Shown: positions 61,911-64,000 of the stretch, piece after piece | How the letters are laid out: each line of letters opens with the position of its first letter | Numbering within the stretch: the stretch's first letter is position 1 | Source of the DNA: Flammeovirga pectinis | GTDB taxonomy: Bacteria; Bacteroidota; Bacteroidia; Cytophagales; Flammeovirgaceae | DNA: 64,000 nucleotides | Direction of reading: 5' to 3' | NCBI RefSeq assembly: GCF_003970675.1 | Contig: NZ_CP034562.1 | Span: 2,294,001-2,358,000 of the forward strand | Notes under the pieces: generated by a model | The model's database searches: none | Told to the model about the DNA's origin: nothing | What the model saw: only the letters and a program-made list of their open reading frames with translations | Translations under genes and position numbers: made by a program

Positions 61911-62648
61911 ATGAAAATTTCAAAAATTTTAGCTGTACTATTTTGTACAGCTTTTTTTACATCTCCGTTATTTGCTCAAGAAGAAGCTCCAAGTAGATTT
62001 AGATTTGGTGGTAGATTAGGCTTTAATTTAGGAGCTTCAGTACCAATGTATTTTCAAAATATGCCCGATAGGTTTAGTTGGAATACAGGCTTTAACCCTT
62101 CTTTTGGTTTAGTTGGAGAATACAAATTAAAGAAAGAACGTTCTTCTATTCATTTTGAGTTATTGTATACAAGAAAAGGAAATTCTACTACTGCTCACGT
62201 TGTAGATCAAAATTTCTTTATTTCAAATACTTTAGCATCTGTTACTGGAGAAGTGGCTACTAACATTAACCTAAATTATATTGAAATTCCTATTCAATTT
62301 AAGACAAATATCAGTAAAAAAGATAACGGTCTTTATGTAGTGGCTGGTTTATATTTTGCCTACATGGTTGATGGAAGTTTTGATGGTACTGTTTTTACTG
62401 GTAGCACAATTAAAGATAGTTCAGGAGAATATCAAGTAGGAAAAGATACTCCCTACGATTATAGTAACGACTTAGTAAACTTTGATTGGGGAACGCAATT
62501 TGGCATTCAAAAAGAGATAGGAGATCACTTCACAGTTGATACTCAAATTTCTTGGGGCTTTAGTGGAATATTCCCTCAAGGATATGAAATTGTTGATCCA
62601 AACCTTTTTAACCTTTATGGTAAAATCGGGATGACTTATAAACTATAA
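61911..62648 (+). CDS. outer-membrane beta-barrel protein (OMP_b-brl/PorT type)
   Basis: A 245-residue protein with a signal peptide ending at LFA-QEEAPS, then a small barrel: FRFGGRLGFNLGAS, HFELLYTRKG, and LNYIEIPIQFKTNI, which is the signature strand of the family. It ends in LYGKIGMTYKL. It is probably an eight- or ten-stranded outer-membrane barrel. It follows the PCMD lipoprotein gene by 7 bases, so both are in one operon. Function is unknown. Confidence 0.85.
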   Translation: MKISKILAVLFCTAFFTSPLFAQEEAPSRFRFGGRLGFNLGASVPMYFQNMPDRFSWNTGFNPSFGLVGEYKLKKERSSIHFELLYTRKGNSTTAHVVDQNFFISNTLASVTGEVATNINLNYIEIPIQFKTNISKKDNGLYVVAGLYFAYMVDGSFDGTVFTGSTIKDSSGEYQVGKDTPYDYSNDLVNFDWGTQFGIQKEIGDHFTVDTQISWGFSGIFPQGYEIVDPNLFNLYGKIGMTYKL

Positions 62649-62660
62649 AGTTACAAATCA

Positions 62661-62700
62661 AAAAAGGTCTGATAGAGTGCATTACTTTATCAGACCTTTT
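62661..62700. terminator. bidirectional intrinsic terminator
   Basis: Stem AAAAGGTCTGATA / TATCAGACCTTTT (arms around 62662-62674 and 62688-62700), with T-runs on both strands. It lies between the convergent barrel and MBL-rhodanese genes. Confidence 0.85.
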
Positions 62701-62715
62701 TTTGTGAAAATAATT

Positions 62716-64000
62716 CTACAATGTAGAAGGGCAAACAAATGCTGTTACATCTACACCTGCCTCTTTTATTGCTTTAAAACCACCTTTCACATCAATTATA
62801 TGTTCAAAACCTCTTGATTTTAAAATTGAAGATGCAATCATAGATCGGTAACCACCTGCACAATGTATGTAATAAGTAGCCTCCTTGTCTAAATCATTCC
62901 ACTCGTCGTTAATCACATCAAGTGGTTTGTTTACAACATTTTTACTATCGATGTGTTCCGAAGCAAATTCTGATGTTTTTCTAGCATCAATTACAGAAAT
63001 AGCTGACGTCAATCTATCTTTAAGTTCTTCTGCAGTAATAGATTCAATACTATCTACTTCTTTACCTGCAGCTGCCCAAGCAGTAATCCCTCCTTCTAAG
63101 AACCCTAAAGTATTATCATAACCAACTCTTGATAAACGAGTAATTACTTCTTCCTCTGCTCCTTCATCTGCGATAATTACTATAGGTTGCTTTAAGTCTA
63201 AAATTAGAGCACCAACCCAAGGAGCAAACCCTCCTTTAACACCAATATTAATAGAGTTTGGAATAAACCCATCTTTAAAAACTTGAGGAGAACGTGTATC
63301 TAACATTAATGCACCTTCCGCATTTACAACCTCTTCGAATAAAGCTGGACTTAACCCGACATTACCTCTCTCTAAAATTGAATCTATATTTTCGTAACCT
63401 TCCTTATTCATTTTTACATTCTGAGGGAAATATTGAGGAGGAGCTGTTAGTCCAGTTGTCACTTCCTTAATAAATTCGTCTCTCTTCATATCTGCTCTTA
63501 ATGCATAATTTGTTGCTTTCTGATTTCCTAAAGTATCTGACGTTTCTTTACTCATGTTTTTCCCACATGCAGAGCCTGCACCATGAGCAGGGTAAACAAT
63601 TACATCGTCTGCTAAAGACATTATCTTATTTCTTAAAGAATCAAATAATAACCCTGCAAGATCTTCTCTAGAAAGGTCTGATTTAACTGCCAAATCTGGT
63701 CTTCCCACATCACCAATAAATAAAGTATCTCCTGAGAATATGGCTACATCTTTCCCTTTTTCATCCGTTACTAAAAAAGTAGAAGACTCCGTAGTATGTC
63801 CTGGTGTATGTAATACTTTAATTTTGATATTTCCTATAGAGAATACCTCACCATCTTCAGCAATATGTGCTTCGTAAGTAGTTTGAGCAGTAGGACCAAA
63901 AACAATTGTAGCTCCTGTTTCTTCTGCTAAAGAAACATGACCTGACACAAAATCTGCATGGAAATGTGTTTCAAAAATATATTTGATTTTAGCACCTTCC
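62716..64000 (-). CDS. MBL-fold persulfide-dioxygenase-like protein with two rhodanese domains (5' end outside window)
   Basis: The frame stays open to the window edge, so the N-terminus is missing. The visible start reads ETHFHADFVSGH, the metal motif HxHxDxxxGH of the ETHE1/GloB-like MBL family. HTPGHTTES, FSGDTLFIGDVGRPDL and VYPAHGAGSACGK supply further ligands. Two rhodanese domains follow. The first (LILDLKQPIVIIADEGAEEE) has Asp where the catalytic Cys should be, so it is inactive. The second has the loop YYIHCAGGYRS with the Cys, so it could carry a persulfide. By family the protein oxidises or transfers sulfane sulfur. It is convergent with the barrel gene. Confidence 0.88.
   Translation of the reverse strand, partial: EGAKIKYIFETHFHADFVSGHVSLAEETGATIVFGPTAQTTYEAHIAEDGEVFSIGNIKIKVLHTPGHTTESSTFLVTDEKGKDVAIFSGDTLFIGDVGRPDLAVKSDLSREDLAGLLFDSLRNKIMSLADDVIVYPAHGAGSACGKNMSKETSDTLGNQKATNYALRADMKRDEFIKEVTTGLTAPPQYFPQNVKMNKEGYENIDSILERGNVGLSPALFEEVVNAEGALMLDTRSPQVFKDGFIPNSINIGVKGGFAPWVGALILDLKQPIVIIADEGAEEEVITRLSRVGYDNTLGFLEGGITAWAAAGKEVDSIESITAEELKDRLTSAISVIDARKTSEFASEHIDSKNVVNKPLDVINDEWNDLDKEATYYIHCAGGYRSMIASSILKSRGFEHIIDVKGGFKAIKEAGVDVTAFVCPSTL

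Noticed and set aside
1-64000. tRNA or rRNA genes
   Set aside because: Gaps between genes were read for cloverleaf-like conserved arms and rRNA-like GC-rich blocks; none were seen.

Overview
The window looks like a chromosomal segment of a marine Bacteroidota bacterium, most likely a Cytophagales/Flammeovirgaceae-type gliding bacterium. The base composition is AT-rich (about one third G+C by eye, not computed). There are many signal peptides and lipoboxes of Bacteroidota style, outer-membrane beta-barrels of families largely confined to this phylum (DUF5723, DUF5686, PCMD plus OMP_b-brl), a UbiA enzyme of the geranylgeranylglyceryl-phosphate synthase type, a GT3 glycogen synthase, and promoter-like TTTG / TAnnTTTG elements. 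The species assignment is inference. No rRNA, tRNA, CRISPR array, prophage or complete insertion sequence was seen. Most genes are ordinary housekeeping or envelope genes, separated by clear hairpin terminators.

Layout. 1-1.8 kb: end of a GluR0-like ligand-gated K+ channel, a YraN/UPF0102 nuclease-fold protein and a small secreted protein. 1.9-4.4 kb: acetyl-CoA synthetase and an orphan IS1-InsA-like zinc-ribbon/HTH protein. 4.6-9.0 kb: a lipoprotein overlapping a DUF5723 outer-membrane protein, then a nucleoside permease. 9.1-11.2 kb: class V aminotransferase and GT9 glycosyltransferase. 11.4-15.6 kb: DUF3137-like protein, RbfA, a GT-C-like membrane protein and a DUF1338 dioxygenase. 15.7-22.4 kb: UbiA prenyltransferase, DNA polymerase I, a large protein that looks like a catalytically dead type ISP restriction-modification methyltransferase, and a lone HIRAN domain protein. 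22.5-27.5 kb: DUF1684, EamA transporter, an output-less sensor-like membrane protein, a coiled-coil/SPOR-like protein, and a YbjN-PspA pair. 27.8-36.4 kb: glycogen synthase, chalcone-isomerase-like protein, an ABCG-type transporter with an N-terminal TerB-like domain, a lipoprotein, and a NuoH lying alone. 36.6-46 kb: DUF5686 protein, IspF, membrane-anchored MutS-like ATPase, small lipoprotein, porin and an Omp85-type barrel.

46-54.2 kb: a RetSat/CrtI-type oxidoreductase, then a biotin locus: a short ORF, bioB with its own terminator, and the tightly overlapping set bioF-bioG-bioC-bioD-bioA. Together these can account for pimeloyl-ACP formation (BioC/BioG plus fatty acid synthesis) and the four ring-building steps. 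54.2-54.8 kb: a gene-free stretch with two nearly identical 101-bp units in tandem, each ending in a terminator hairpin. These are the best candidates here for undescribed small RNAs. 54.8-64 kb: a second Omp85-type barrel, CysQ, a bestrophin, two lipoproteins, a PatB/MalY aminotransferase, a PCMD-lipoprotein/barrel pair, and a persulfide-dioxygenase-like MBL protein with two rhodanese domains, cut by the window end.

The most interesting items are the tandem small-RNA-like repeats (54277-54578), the methyltransferase-like protein lacking its catalytic motifs next to a HIRAN protein (19568-22411), the short ORF heading the biotin genes (48144-48548), the sensor-like protein without an output domain (24200-25126) and the TerB-ABCG fusion (30402-33461). 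All family assignments are from reading the protein sequences; no database search was run.
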